Source: JBBQZP01 sp038207585 (GTDB lineage Bacteria; Pseudomonadota; Alphaproteobacteria; Rhodobacterales; Rhodobacteraceae). Taken from it: 64,000 bases of DNA. The stretch's first letter is position 1. Each line of letters begins with the position of its first letter. A program made the position numbers and the translations under genes. Shown piece by piece: positions 43,749 to 51,971 of this stretch. The notes under the pieces are model-generated. The model was not told where the DNA came from, did no database searches, and saw only the letters and a program-made list of their open reading frames with translations. The DNA lies in NCBI GenBank assembly GCA_038207585.1, contig JBBQZP010000007.1, positions 51,577 to 115,576 on the forward strand, in the 5' to 3' direction.

Positions 43749-44510
43749 ATGACTTCGGAAACGAGCCGGCTCGATCGGAACAATTGGCAGATGCTCCGCC
43801 AAGCTGATGCGGCACACGGGGCACGGTCCAGGTGGACGGCCCCGAAATCCGCCGCTATGACGCCGCAACATGCGACTTTTTCGCTGCCAAGAATTGGGGT
43901 CAGAGACATGCTATGGGACATCCGGGCGCGCATGAGGCCGGCCCTTGCGGTCATCGATCTGATCCCCAACATACACCGATCCGCAGCCTTGACGGTGCTG
44001 CGACGTGCCGTGCTGGATGGTCGCCCCGCAGTGCTGTCGCTGTCAGCAGAGGACAAAGAACTGGCCCTTTATGACGCGCCCGTGCAACTGACCTCGCCCA
44101 TCGGCGCCCGTGTGCTGCAAGCCCTCTACTACAGAGGCCATCTCAAGCTGAAGAAACCCGCCGCCAAATCCTTGCCCGCGCTTGAAGCCTATATTGCGAC
44201 CGAGGCCGTTTTCCGTGCGGATGTGGCCAAGGTTTTGGCCGCAGAGGACGCAAAGCGCCAACGGCTGGACGAGATTATCGCAGATCCCAGCTGCGCCCAC
44301 CCCGAGGAATTGAGCCCTTACCTGATCGACAAGGTGATGTCGGGCCGTCTTGGACATGGCGTATATGGCGATCTGCAGATTGGCGGTATCACCTGCCACC
44401 GCGCGTTAAGCGATGCTGTGATGTCGGACGGTGATCGCCACCGCGTCGAGGTCAAGACGGTTTGCTGGTGGCTGGACGAGAATGGCCACCGCCTGGGCGA
44501 TCCCGAATAG
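43749..44510 (+). CDS. Hypothetical protein
   Basis: A 253-residue protein of no recognised family. The middle (DMLWDIRARMRPALAVIDLI, then VLSLSAEDKELALYDAPVQL) and the end (KVMSGRLGHGVYGDLQIGG; VCWWLDENGHRLGDPE) look like a folded alpha/beta protein. There is no signal or membrane segment. The N-terminal 50 residues are low in structure, and internal starts such as the ATG encoding MLWDIRARM are possible. It follows the previous unknown gene by 12 bases. A hairpin about 95 bases downstream may end the transcript. Confidence 0.55.
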   Translation: MTSETSRLDRNNWQMLRQADAAHGARSRWTAPKSAAMTPQHATFSLPRIGVRDMLWDIRARMRPALAVIDLIPNIHRSAALTVLRRAVLDGRPAVLSLSAEDKELALYDAPVQLTSPIGARVLQALYYRGHLKLKKPAAKSLPALEAYIATEAVFRADVAKVLAAEDAKRQRLDEIIADPSCAHPEELSPYLIDKVMSGRLGHGVYGDLQIGGITCHRALSDAVMSDGDRHRVEVKTVCWWLDENGHRLGDPE

Positions 44511-44603
44511 AGCCAGGCAGCGGCGTGGGTTGCTGCAATTCGCAGCCCGGAACTGCTTGGTTTCGGAAAAAACTGGAGTGTGGAATCGGTCCGCACAGGT
44601 CAG

Positions 44604-44622
44604 GGCATGCCACTTGCATGCC
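44604..44622 (+). terminator. Hairpin, probable terminator
   Basis: GGCATGC (44604-44610) and GCATGCC (44616-44622) form a perfect 7-base-pair stem with a 5-base loop, followed by TATTTT. It lies between the end of the unknown gene at 44510 and the ABC exporter at 44727, suited to ending the upstream transcript. Confidence 0.5.
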
Positions 44623-44726
44623 TATTTTAACCGGGTGGCGTCACTGATGTTGAGTTGCGAGTTGACACTTTGGTACGCGCGTTCCAGTTGGCAAAGTACC
44701 TACATAAGAAATGAGCTCGAACCCTC

Positions 44727-46592
44727 GTGAGTTCCGACCGTCTTCCACCTTCCCCTGCAAGACCCTCTTTTCGGGCGCGGTTTTCTGCGCTGCGCAATAT
44801 CTGGCCATTCCTGACGCTTGTTTGGCAAGCCAGCCCTTCCCTGATGTTGGCCTCCATGGTTTTGCGCTTGATCCGGGCCATTCTTCCGGTATCCGCGCTG
44901 TGGATCGGCAAGTTGATTATCGACGAAGTGGTGCGGCTGTCGGATCTGCCGGACCGCCCCGCAGATCTGTGGGGCTGGTGGGTCAGCGATGCGCTCGGGT
45001 TGCTGTTGACCTATGTGCTGGTTGAATTGGCGCTTGCGATTCTCTCCGACGTGCTGGGCCGGGTGGTGGGGTTGGTCGATACCTTGCTGTCAGATCGGCT
45101 GACGATGTCGTCCTCCATCCGGCTGATGAAACATGCCGCGACACTTGATCTGGAAGATTTTGAAAATGCGGAGTTTCAAGACAAACTGGAGCGCGCGCGA
45201 CGGCAGGCCAGCGGGCGCATGACGCTGATGGGCCTGTTGTTTACGCAAATGCAAAATCTTATCACCGTTGCTACATTTGCGGCGGGTTTGGTTGTCTTCA
45301 ATCCTTGGCTGATCCTGCTGCTGGCCTTGGCGCTGATCCCGGCCTTTATCGGTGAGGCACATTTCAATGCCCAAAGCTATTCGCTTGATTTTGGTCGCAC
45401 GCCCGAACGTCGTGAGTTGGATTATGTGCGCCAGACCGCCGCCAGTGTTGAGTCTGCAAAAGAGGTCAAGATCTTTGGTTTGAACGGGTTTCTGACCGAC
45501 CGCTACCGCGAGTTGTCGGAAAGCTTCTATAAAGCCAGCCGAAAGATCGCGCAAAGACGGGCGCTGTGGGGCGGCATTCTGACCGCGCTCGGCACATTTG
45601 GTTACTACGCTGCCTATGCGTGGATCATCGCGGGCACACTTGCGGGGCAGCTTTCGCTGGGCGATCTGACGTTCCTGTCGGGGTCTTTCTTGCGCCTGCG
45701 CGGGTTGCTGGAAGGTTTGTTGACCTCGTTCTCGTCGACGGCATCGCAGGCGCTTTATCTGGACGATCTGTTCAGCTTCTTTGAAGTGCAGCCCGAAATC
45801 CTGTCCGCCCCGGACGCCTTGCCGTTCCCGATTCCGGTCCGCCAAGGCTTTGTGTTCGAAAATGTCGGCTTTCGCTATCCAGGTGCCGAACGTTGGGCCG
45901 TGAGGAATTTGAGCTTTACCCTGCAGGCGGGCGAAACGCTGGCGCTTGTCGGTGAAAACGGCGCGGGCAAAACCACCTTGGTCAAGCTGCTGGCCCGGCT
46001 TTATGACCCCGATGAGGGTCGTATCATGCTGGATGGTCACGAGCTGCGCCGCTATGATCTTGATGGATTGCGCGGCGCGATGGGGGTGATCTTTCAGGAC
46101 TTCATGCGCTACAATCTCAGCGCCGCCGACAACATCGCCGTGGGGCGCATTGAGGAGCGCAACAACCGCCCCCGCATCATCGATGCCGCGCACCGCAGTC
46201 TGGCTGATCAGGTGATTGCACGCTTGCCGGGCAAATATGACCAGATGATAGGCAAACGCTTTCGCAACGGGGTCGAGCTTTCTGGCGGTGAATGGCAAAA
46301 ACTGGCCATTGCGCGGGCCTACATGCGCGGGGCGGAAGTGCTGATCCTTGACGAGCCGACTGCAGCACTTGACGCACGGTCGGAGTTCGAGGTGTTCCAA
46401 AGATTCAAAGAATTGAGCGCCGGGAAAACCGCCATCCTGATTTCGCACCGCTTCAGTTCCGTGCGGATGGCCGACCGGATTCTGGTCCTGGTCGACGGCC
46501 GTGTCGAAGCGTCTGGAACGCATGAAGAACTGCTCGCCGAGTCGGGCCGCTATGCCGAACTTTTCGAGCTTCAAGCGGCGGGTTATCGGTGA
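44727..46592 (+). CDS. ABC exporter, fused permease-ATPase (half transporter)
   Basis: A 621-residue protein with an N-terminal six-helix membrane domain (about residues 30-330) and a C-terminal ATPase (about 370-615). ATPase motifs: Walker A LVGENGAGKTTLVKLLARLY, signature LSGGEWQKLAIARAYMRG, Walker B VLILDEPTAALDARSE and switch histidine ILISHRFSSVRMAD. It must form a homodimer. The start is a GTG at 44727. NGAGKTT and SGGEWQ are typical of peptide/lipid or bacteriocin-type exporters. No substrate gene lies beside it, so the cargo is unknown. Confidence 0.88.
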   Translation: MSSDRLPPSPARPSFRARFSALRNIWPFLTLVWQASPSLMLASMVLRLIRAILPVSALWIGKLIIDEVVRLSDLPDRPADLWGWWVSDALGLLLTYVLVELALAILSDVLGRVVGLVDTLLSDRLTMSSSIRLMKHAATLDLEDFENAEFQDKLERARRQASGRMTLMGLLFTQMQNLITVATFAAGLVVFNPWLILLLALALIPAFIGEAHFNAQSYSLDFGRTPERRELDYVRQTAASVESAKEVKIFGLNGFLTDRYRELSESFYKASRKIAQRRALWGGILTALGTFGYYAAYAWIIAGTLAGQLSLGDLTFLSGSFLRLRGLLEGLLTSFSSTASQALYLDDLFSFFEVQPEILSAPDALPFPIPVRQGFVFENVGFRYPGAERWAVRNLSFTLQAGETLALVGENGAGKTTLVKLLARLYDPDEGRIMLDGHELRRYDLDGLRGAMGVIFQDFMRYNLSAADNIAVGRIEERNNRPRIIDAAHRSLADQVIARLPGKYDQMIGKRFRNGVELSGGEWQKLAIARAYMRGAEVLILDEPTAALDARSEFEVFQRFKELSAGKTAILISHRFSSVRMADRILVLVDGRVEASGTHEELLAESGRYAELFELQAAGYR

Positions 46593-46943
46593 ACAAGACG
46601 CATGCCGGTTGCATTCGCGGGCTCTAGCTCAACACGCGCTGAACCGCGAAAACAAAAAGGGCTCTGGTCCTGGCCGGACGAAAGACCCGTGGGATGTGAC
46701 CCAGCCCGTACCTTTTGATGCGGGAGTGTGCACGACCACACATGAATACAACTTTAACCAAGATTAACAAATAGCTCGCAATTCTGATGCATATTTTGTT
46801 CAGAAGCCAGCAAACATGTTCGTGTATGACATCCTCATGCGATGGTTCGATGTTGTCGCACCACTGACAATTTTGTCAGTCATGTTGGGTCCGATAAGAA
46901 AGTATTTCCCAAGCCGAAAGCTGACGAGGTTCGCTCTTGGCGC
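46593..46943. other. Gene-free stretch
   Basis: About 350 bases with no convincing gene. It becomes AT-rich around 46735-46800. The left part lies just after the exporter stop. A frame on the minus strand enters from the ScpB remnant and runs to 46800 but shows no similarity beyond about 46944. No clear terminator with a T-run was found. Confidence 0.4.
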
Positions 46944-47162
46944 CACTTCATAAGGGCGGTCCTTCAGATCCGCCGCCAGATCCTCGATCAAAAGATCGAC
47001 CGACGTCCCCTGCCCCACGACCGGTGCCGGATCGTCGCGCGCAACCGGCGTGGCGCTGGCAAACAACACCGCCTCGGTCCGGCGCATCCATTCGCGCCAG
47101 CGCAGATCGGCTGGCAGGTCAGCCAGTTCGCGGTCCAGTTGCGGCTCGTTGTGCCCTGCCAT
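46944..47162 (-). pseudogene. ScpB (SMC-Scp complex) N-terminal remnant
   Basis: The first 75 or so residues of a ScpB-like protein of the type carried next to DUF1403 genes in Rhodobacterales and Rhizobiales. From the ATG at 47162 it reads ELADLPADLRWREWMRRTEA, VLFASATPVARDD and QGTSVDLLIEDLAADLKDRP, then loses similarity after YEVA. The wing-helix domains of ScpB are deleted. It starts 3 bases after the stop of the DUF1403-derived tail, which preserves the normal gene order of an otherwise vanished pair. Confidence 0.72.
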
Positions 47163-47164
47163 GG

Positions 47165-47566
47165 TCAAACCCCGTAAAGCCGGAAGGTGTCCCGCCCGGT
47201 CAATTCGCGCACGACGCCGAGGTCCAGCAGCCGGCCGGGCCAAAGCGCCAGTCGCACGCCGTTGATCGCGTCCACAAGGCTCAGGTGCGCCAGCGCCGCG
47301 CCCGACCGGTACGCTGCCGCCTCAAGGCTTTCAGTCGGCGCGGACACGATCCAGCCCGGCAGCGGGGGAAGCGCAGGCAGGGGTCCGGCTTCAAGCTGGA
47401 ACGACGGCTGATCCAGCCCACGCTTGATCGCCACTTCCCAAGGGCTGGCGACACTGAACCACAATGTATTGGCCGGGTTGGCGATCAACGATCGCGCCGC
47501 CGCCCCATTCCTGCGCTTATCGAAGGCGGCCGAAAGCAGGATATGCGTATCGAGCAGCAAGTTCAT
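47165..47566 (-). pseudogene. Chimera of a PIN-domain toxin N-terminus and a DUF1403 tail
   Basis: An open frame of 133 codons with two unrelated halves. Residues 1-60 are the N-terminus of a VapC-like PIN toxin (MNLLLDTHILLSAAFD with the first catalytic Asp, then LWFSVASPWEVAIKRGL with the Glu). From about residue 66 it becomes DUF1403-like: PGWIVSAPTESLEAAAYRSG, ALAHLSLV, then a jump to the DUF1403 C-terminus LLDLGVVRELTGRDTFRLYG. The third acidic PIN residues are lost, so nuclease activity is unlikely. About 230 residues of DUF1403 are missing. It would easily be annotated as an intact toxin. Confidence 0.7.
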
Positions 47567-47820
47567 GGACGCGGCCCGAGCTGGCCTTCTTTTCTTCCCT
47601 CGAACAGGCCGCTGATCTCATCGGCAAACAGGTATCGAAATCCTCCGGCACGGTGAACTTGCTCGTCAGAAATTCTGGGCGGCGCGGTGGCTCCTGCTTC
47701 AGCATCGTCACCTGATCAGTGGTTTCCCGTCCGGGCGATCAGGAAGGGCCCGCCATGCAGGGCACCTTCGACCCGCTTTGACAGATGCGTCTTGGCGTCA
47801 TGGTTGCGAGCGATCTTCGT
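47563..47820 (-). pseudogene. Decayed Phd/YefM-type antitoxin
   Basis: The remains of a Phd-family antitoxin upstream of the PIN remnant. Starting at an ACG where ATG is expected (47818-47820) it reads KIARNHDAKTHLSKRVEGAL and GGPFLIARTGNH, then TGA. A shifted frame gives TMLKQEPPRRPEFLTSKFTV and PEDFD, and another shift gives FADEISGLFEGRKEGQ, ending at a TGA overlapping the toxin ATG. Each part matches the expected order of the family (HEAKTHLS, GEPFLIAR, VPDDFD, EIAALFEG). Loss of start, a nonsense codon and two frameshifts show it is dead. Confidence 0.75.
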
Positions 47821-47833
47821 GGCGACCTACGAC

Positions 47834-47855
47834 CTTAGTTTAGTAAACTTAGTTT
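47834..47855. promoter_or_regulatory. Antitoxin operator-like palindrome and repeat
   Basis: GTTTAGTAAAC (47838-47848) is a palindrome with one central unpaired base, flanked by the direct repeat CTTAGTTT (47834-47841 and 47848-47855). It lies immediately upstream of the decayed antitoxin and is AT-rich, as expected for the autoregulated promoter of a Phd-type toxin-antitoxin pair. Confidence 0.45.
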
Positions 47856-48295
47856 GTGCATGCTTTCATTGCAGGACCCAGCGATAGGCTTACCGAAGGT
47901 CTTTGGAATGACCAGCCTCGCCCTGCCCTCTTGCGTTCAGCTGTCAAACGCCGACGAAGCGACCCTGACTGAACTTTACCGCCTTGACCACACTACCCAA
48001 TACCTTGCGCCCCGCGGGAACGTGATCTGACCTATGTCTCGACCTGGAGGATGGCGGCCTTCGGATGGCCATTGTCTTAGCTGGAAAAGCAAAACATTGC
48101 GCTGCAGTTCATTCTGGGCAATGCGCAGGGTGTGGCGATAGAGTTGCAGGGAATCGGCCTGCGGGTCGCGCTGATCTGCCTGCCGATTGGCCGCGCCAAA
48201 TGCGACGGGCGGTCGAGAACGGGTGGAAGTGGTTGCTGGTGCGTGACAGGGTGTTGTGCAGGCCCGAGGCCGGAAACAAAGAAACGGAAAAGCCT
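47856..48295. other. Stretch without a recognisable intact gene
   Basis: About 440 bases. It holds a 40-codon plus-strand ORF (47908-48030) with AAGGT upstream, product starting MTSLALPSCVQLSNADEATL and ending QYLAPRGNVI. This faintly resembles the start of a Crp/Fnr-family regulator cut short, but I cannot confirm it. Beyond 48060 the plus strand has a fragment DWPRQMRRAVENGWKWLLVR that looks protein-like without a start. The area appears to be further gene debris. Confidence 0.35.
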
Positions 48296-48598
48296 ATGCG
48301 AAAAGCCACCTCTACCACGCTCATCGCAGTGGCGCTTGGGACCGCATTCGCTGCAGGATCAGCAAAGGCCGAGCCGAGCGGATATTACGCAGTCGCCGGC
48401 GTCGAAGCCGACGACCTGTTGAAAATGCGTGCCGGGCCCGGAATCAATTACAAGATTGTCCTGGGTTTACCGAACGGCGCGGAAGTGTGGGTGCACAGTT
48501 GCGAACGGAGCGGCAGCACGAGTTGGTGCAAGGTTTCCCTGAAGCGGTCTCGCGGGCTCAAGGGCTTTGTATCGGGGGCGTATCTGCAGAAAATGTAA
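48296..48598 (+). CDS. Secreted SH3-domain protein
   Basis: A 100-residue exported protein. The N-terminus MRKATSTTLIAVALGTAFAA is a Sec signal with AKA-E cleavage near residue 25. The mature part is one bacterial SH3 (SH3_3) domain: DDLLKMRAGPGINYKIVLGL then PNGAEVWVHSCE, WCKVSL, and GFVSGAYLQKM, with the LxMRxGPG start that defines the family. Such domains bind peptidoglycan or the envelope. The ATG at 48296 begins the signal; the frame upstream is unrelated. Confidence 0.85.
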   Translation: MRKATSTTLIAVALGTAFAAGSAKAEPSGYYAVAGVEADDLLKMRAGPGINYKIVLGLPNGAEVWVHSCERSGSTSWCKVSLKRSRGLKGFVSGAYLQKM

Positions 48599-48690
48599 GA
48601 CGTTGGGCGGTGACCGGGAATAAGATCGGCGCTGAAATGCAGGTCGCCCGTGGTAATCGGTCACGCCGGATGAATAGTCGCAACGCAGAA

Positions 48691-49671
48691 ATGGAACTTC
48701 ATTTGACCCCCTTCGACGCCAACCGCCTGATCTTTCGCATCGAGTCGGTGCCGTTGTTCGCGCATACCTATGCTTGGCACCTGAACTTTCGGCTGGGCGA
48801 TGCGACGCCGCTTGACTTTCTGCAATTTGCCCATCTTCACGCACTGAAAGGCGTGAAGATCCATGTCGAGGATGGCGAGGCGCGGTCCTTGCTGCACGCC
48901 CCGGAAAGCCGCGCCGCGTTTGCAAGACAGGCTCACAACCTTGGGCTTGAGATCCACATTGAAACATCTGCTACCGATGAGGCTACACTGCGCGCCGCGA
49001 TTGCGGTGGCGCAGGATACCGGGGCTACCTCTGTCCGCTGCTATCCGCGCTATGCCGGACCTGTGTCTCAGATCATCGCGCAGACCATCACAGATTTGCG
49101 GCGCCTGGCCGCACTAGACCCGGAGGGGCGGTTGGACTTCCTGCTGGAACAGCATGAGGATCTGAAATCACATGAGCTGGTGCAGATCCTGCAGGCCGTG
49201 CAGAACCCCCGCCTGACTCTGCTTTTCGACTTTGCCAATATGATCAATGCGTTCGAGACACCCGAGGAAGCCCTGCTCACGATGTCCCCCTATGTCACCG
49301 ATGTGCATATCAAGGACGCGGTCATTCTGCCGGATCGCGGGGGCTTTGCCCATCGGGCGTGCCGCTCGGGCGAGGGTGACATCAATTTTGCCGGTCTGTT
49401 GACCACGCTTTTGCTGCTGGGCGACAGCCCGCAAATCCGCGCGTTTGGCTGCGAGGAAGAGAACGAAATGTATGCTCCGGCCTACCGCTTTCCCACCGAT
49501 CCTGCCGACCCGATCATCCCCGCGCGCGAGGCATCGACCACCGATCCGGCACCGGGCGAGGATCTGCGCGCCCGCCTGATCCGCGAAAAACACGAAGCCA
49601 CCGCGCAGATTGTCTATATCCGGCAGATCCTTGCAGACCTCTCTGCCCAAGCCCGAAAGGCGCTCGAATGA
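48691..49671 (+). CDS. TIM-barrel sugar-phosphate isomerase/epimerase-like protein
   Basis: A 326-residue xylose-isomerase-like TIM barrel (AP-endonuclease 2 fold). HLHALKGVKIHVEDGEARSL, GLEIHIETSATDE and FLLEQHEDLKSHELVQILQA carry metal-binding Glu/His residues, and LTLLFDFANMINAFETPEEA and YVTDVHIKDAVILPDRGGF follow in the usual order. It probably isomerises or epimerises a small hydroxy- or keto-compound. The stop overlaps the ureohydrolase start as ATGA. An ATG at 48670 is another possible start. No export signal is present. Confidence 0.82.
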   Translation: MELHLTPFDANRLIFRIESVPLFAHTYAWHLNFRLGDATPLDFLQFAHLHALKGVKIHVEDGEARSLLHAPESRAAFARQAHNLGLEIHIETSATDEATLRAAIAVAQDTGATSVRCYPRYAGPVSQIIAQTITDLRRLAALDPEGRLDFLLEQHEDLKSHELVQILQAVQNPRLTLLFDFANMINAFETPEEALLTMSPYVTDVHIKDAVILPDRGGFAHRACRSGEGDINFAGLLTTLLLLGDSPQIRAFGCEEENEMYAPAYRFPTDPADPIIPAREASTTDPAPGEDLRARLIREKHEATAQIVYIRQILADLSAQARKALE

Positions 49672-50597
49672 ACTATTGGCCCGCCTCGTCTTCGACCACA
49701 CCGCGCTATGCCGGTCCGGTCAGTTTCTTTCGGCTGCCAACCCTGTCGAACCCCGCCGATGCCGATATCGCGATCATCGGCCTGCCCTATGACGGCGGCA
49801 CGACCAACCGCGCCGGCACCCGCCACGGCCCGCGCGAGATGCGCGCGATGAGCATGTTCATCCGGCCCTTCCATCATGTGACCAAAACCTCGCCTTACAG
49901 CACCCACCGCGTGGCCGATTTTAGCGATTGCCCGATGAACCCCATCGACATCGCGGAAAGCCTGCCGATGATCACGGCGTTTTATGAAACCTTCCGGTCT
50001 GCCGGGACAAGGCCGCTGACGGCGGGTGGCGATCACCTGATTACCTTGCCCATTCTGCGGGCGCTGGCAAAGGATGGTCCGGTGGGGTTGATCCAGTTCG
50101 ATGCCCATTCCGACACGAATGACAGCTACTTTGGCGGCCACAAATACACCCATGGCACGCATGTCCGGCGCGGCATCGAAGAGGGTCTGATCGACCCAAA
50201 ACGCTGCGTGCAGATCGGGATCAGGGGCAGCCGCTATGCGCCCGACGGCAATGATTTTGCCGAAAACGCAGGTGTGACGACGCTTTATATCGAGGATGTC
50301 TATCGCCTTGGTATCCCCGGCGTCATCGCCGAAGCCCGCCGCATTGTCGGCGATCTGCCCACCTATCTGACCTTTGATGTGGATGGCATTGATCCGGCCT
50401 ATACCCCCGGCACCGGAACGCCCGAAGTAGGCGGCTATACCGTCTTCGAGGCCCAGTCGATGGTGCGCGGTCTGGCGGGGCTGAACCTGATCGGGGCCGA
50501 TGTGGTCGAAGTGGCGCCCCCGTTCGATCCGACTGGCAATACGGCACTGGTCGGGGCTACGATGATGTTCGAAATTCTTTGCATCCTGGCAAGGTGA
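49668..50597 (+). CDS. Ureohydrolase (agmatinase/guanidino-acid hydrolase type)
   Basis: A 309-residue arginase-superfamily hydrolase. The binuclear manganese ligands are complete: His in LTAGGDHLITLP near residue 124, DAHSD in LIQFDAHSDTND near 145, and DVDGIDP in LTFDVDGIDPAYTPGTGTP near 240. It cleaves urea, or guanidine in some members, from a guanidino compound. The family cannot be resolved among agmatinase, guanidinobutyrase, guanidinopropionase or guanidine hydrolase by eye. It is translationally coupled to the TIM-barrel gene and followed by a complete ABC importer, which points to uptake and use of a guanidino compound. Confidence 0.87.
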   Translation: MNYWPASSSTTPRYAGPVSFFRLPTLSNPADADIAIIGLPYDGGTTNRAGTRHGPREMRAMSMFIRPFHHVTKTSPYSTHRVADFSDCPMNPIDIAESLPMITAFYETFRSAGTRPLTAGGDHLITLPILRALAKDGPVGLIQFDAHSDTNDSYFGGHKYTHGTHVRRGIEEGLIDPKRCVQIGIRGSRYAPDGNDFAENAGVTTLYIEDVYRLGIPGVIAEARRIVGDLPTYLTFDVDGIDPAYTPGTGTPEVGGYTVFEAQSMVRGLAGLNLIGADVVEVAPPFDPTGNTALVGATMMFEILCILAR

Positions 50598-50797
50598 AGC
50601 CAATCTGACCAAGACTGGCCAACAGTTCGTTCGATACGTTTCACGTCGGTGTTGATTGAAAGAATCTTTCCGGGACTGTTACAAATGCTTGTCATAGGCG
50701 CCACACAATCGTTACGGTTCACGCCAACAAGACCCCGAGCAGTCGCGCAATCAGCTGCAATCGGGGCGATGACCACCAATCCAACGGGAGAACGGAA

Positions 50798-51904
50798 ATG
50801 ATCAAGAAAACAAACCTTGCTGCATCTGTCAGCGTGCTGGCCATGCTGTCGGCGACCATCGCTTCGGCCGATGCTATGGCCGATCTGGAAGCCGCAGCCA
50901 TCTCGGAAGGCATGCTGACCACGATTGCCCTACCGCATGACTGGTGCGGCTATGGCGGCGTGATCGACGGCTTCAAGGCAAAATACCCCGGCATCACTGT
51001 GAACGAGTTGAACCCCGACGCCGGCTCCGCCGATGAGATCGAGGCGATCAAGGCCAATAAGGACAATACCGGCCCGCAGGCGCCCGATGTGATCGACGTC
51101 GGCCTGGCGTTCGGACCCTCGGCCAAGGACGAAGGTCTGACCCAGCCCTACAAGGTCGCCACTTGGGACGAGATCCCCGATGACGTGAAAGACGCCGACG
51201 GCCACTGGTATGGCGACTATTACGGCGTGATGGCGATCGGCGTGAACACCGATCTGGTCGATAATGTGCCAACCACCTGGGACGACCTTCTGAAACCCGA
51301 GTATGCACAATCCTTCGCGCTAACGGGCGATCCGCGCGCGTCGAACCAGGCGATCCTTGCGATCATGGCTATGGGCGTGAACAAGGGCGCCGCACCGGGC
51401 GAAGACTCGGGCAAGGTCGGCCTTGATTTCATGGCCGAGCTGAACAAGGCCGGAAACTTCGTGCCGGTCTCGGCCAAGGCAGGCACCATTGCGCAGGGCC
51501 AGACTCCGATTGTCGCGGCATGGGACTACAACCTGCTGGCATGGCGTGACAGCCTGGCCGGCAACCCCCCGATGGAAGTCCTTATTCCCGAAGGCGAAAA
51601 CAGTCTTGCCGGTGTGTATGTGCAGGCCATCAGCGCCTACGCTCCGCACCCCAATGCCGCAAAACTGTGGATGGAATACCTTTACAGCGACGAAGGACAA
51701 CTGGGCTGGCTGGCTGGTTATTGCCATCCCGCACGCTTCAACGCGATGGTTGCCGATGGCAAGATCCCGCAAGAGATGCTGGACAAACTGCCCCCCGCCG
51801 AAGGCTATGCCAAGGCCGTATTCCCCTCGCTTGAAGCGCAAAGCGCGAACAAGAAAGTCGTGACCGAGCAGTGGGATGCAGTCGTCGGCGCCAACGTCGA
51901 GTGA
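50798..51904 (+). CDS. ABC transporter substrate-binding protein (AfuA/PotD-like)
   Basis: A 368-residue periplasmic binding protein. The N-terminus MIKKTNLAASVSVLAMLSAT is a Sec signal with ASA-D cleavage near residue 25. The mature protein has TIALPHDWCGYGGVIDGFKA and the central hinge stretches DYYGVMAIGVNTDLVDNVPT and PIVAAWDYNLLAWRDSLAG. GGGAG lies about 9 bases before the ATG. A stable hairpin after the stop separates it from the permeases. It is the recognition component of the importer at 51972-54723; the adjacent ureohydrolase suggests a cationic or guanidino ligand, although iron or aminophosphonate relatives share the fold. Confidence 0.88.
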   Translation: MIKKTNLAASVSVLAMLSATIASADAMADLEAAAISEGMLTTIALPHDWCGYGGVIDGFKAKYPGITVNELNPDAGSADEIEAIKANKDNTGPQAPDVIDVGLAFGPSAKDEGLTQPYKVATWDEIPDDVKDADGHWYGDYYGVMAIGVNTDLVDNVPTTWDDLLKPEYAQSFALTGDPRASNQAILAIMAMGVNKGAAPGEDSGKVGLDFMAELNKAGNFVPVSAKAGTIAQGQTPIVAAWDYNLLAWRDSLAGNPPMEVLIPEGENSLAGVYVQAISAYAPHPNAAKLWMEYLYSDEGQLGWLAGYCHPARFNAMVADGKIPQEMLDKLPPAEGYAKAVFPSLEAQSANKKVVTEQWDAVVGANVE

Positions 51905-51917
51905 TCCTGTGAAACCG

Positions 51918-51949
51918 GCCCTCCCCGGTGCTTAGGCGCAGGGGAGGGC
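51918..51949 (+). terminator. Intercistronic hairpin after binding-protein gene
   Basis: GCCCTCCCC (51918-51926) pairs perfectly with GGGGAGGGC (51941-51949), a 9-base-pair GC-rich stem with a 14-base loop followed by TTT. It lies 14 bases after the binding-protein stop and 22 before the permease ATG. It is a likely partial terminator or RNA-stabilising structure, giving more binding protein than membrane components. Confidence 0.7.
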
Positions 51950-51971
51950 TTTCCAAAGCGGGGCCCCTCGG

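Noticed and set aside
45090..46574. Open minus-strand frame of 494 codons
   Set aside because: It is antisense to the ABC exporter, which carries complete ATPase motifs; the minus product has low complexity and no family.
47165..47566. Functional VapC toxin
   Set aside because: Only the N-terminal half resembles a PIN domain; the remainder is DUF1403-derived and the last acidic catalytic residues are absent.
50598..50797. Possible guanidine riboswitch upstream of the importer's binding protein
   Set aside because: The ureohydrolase context made this worth checking, but I could not find paired hairpins with ACGR loops or another known guanidine aptamer layout.
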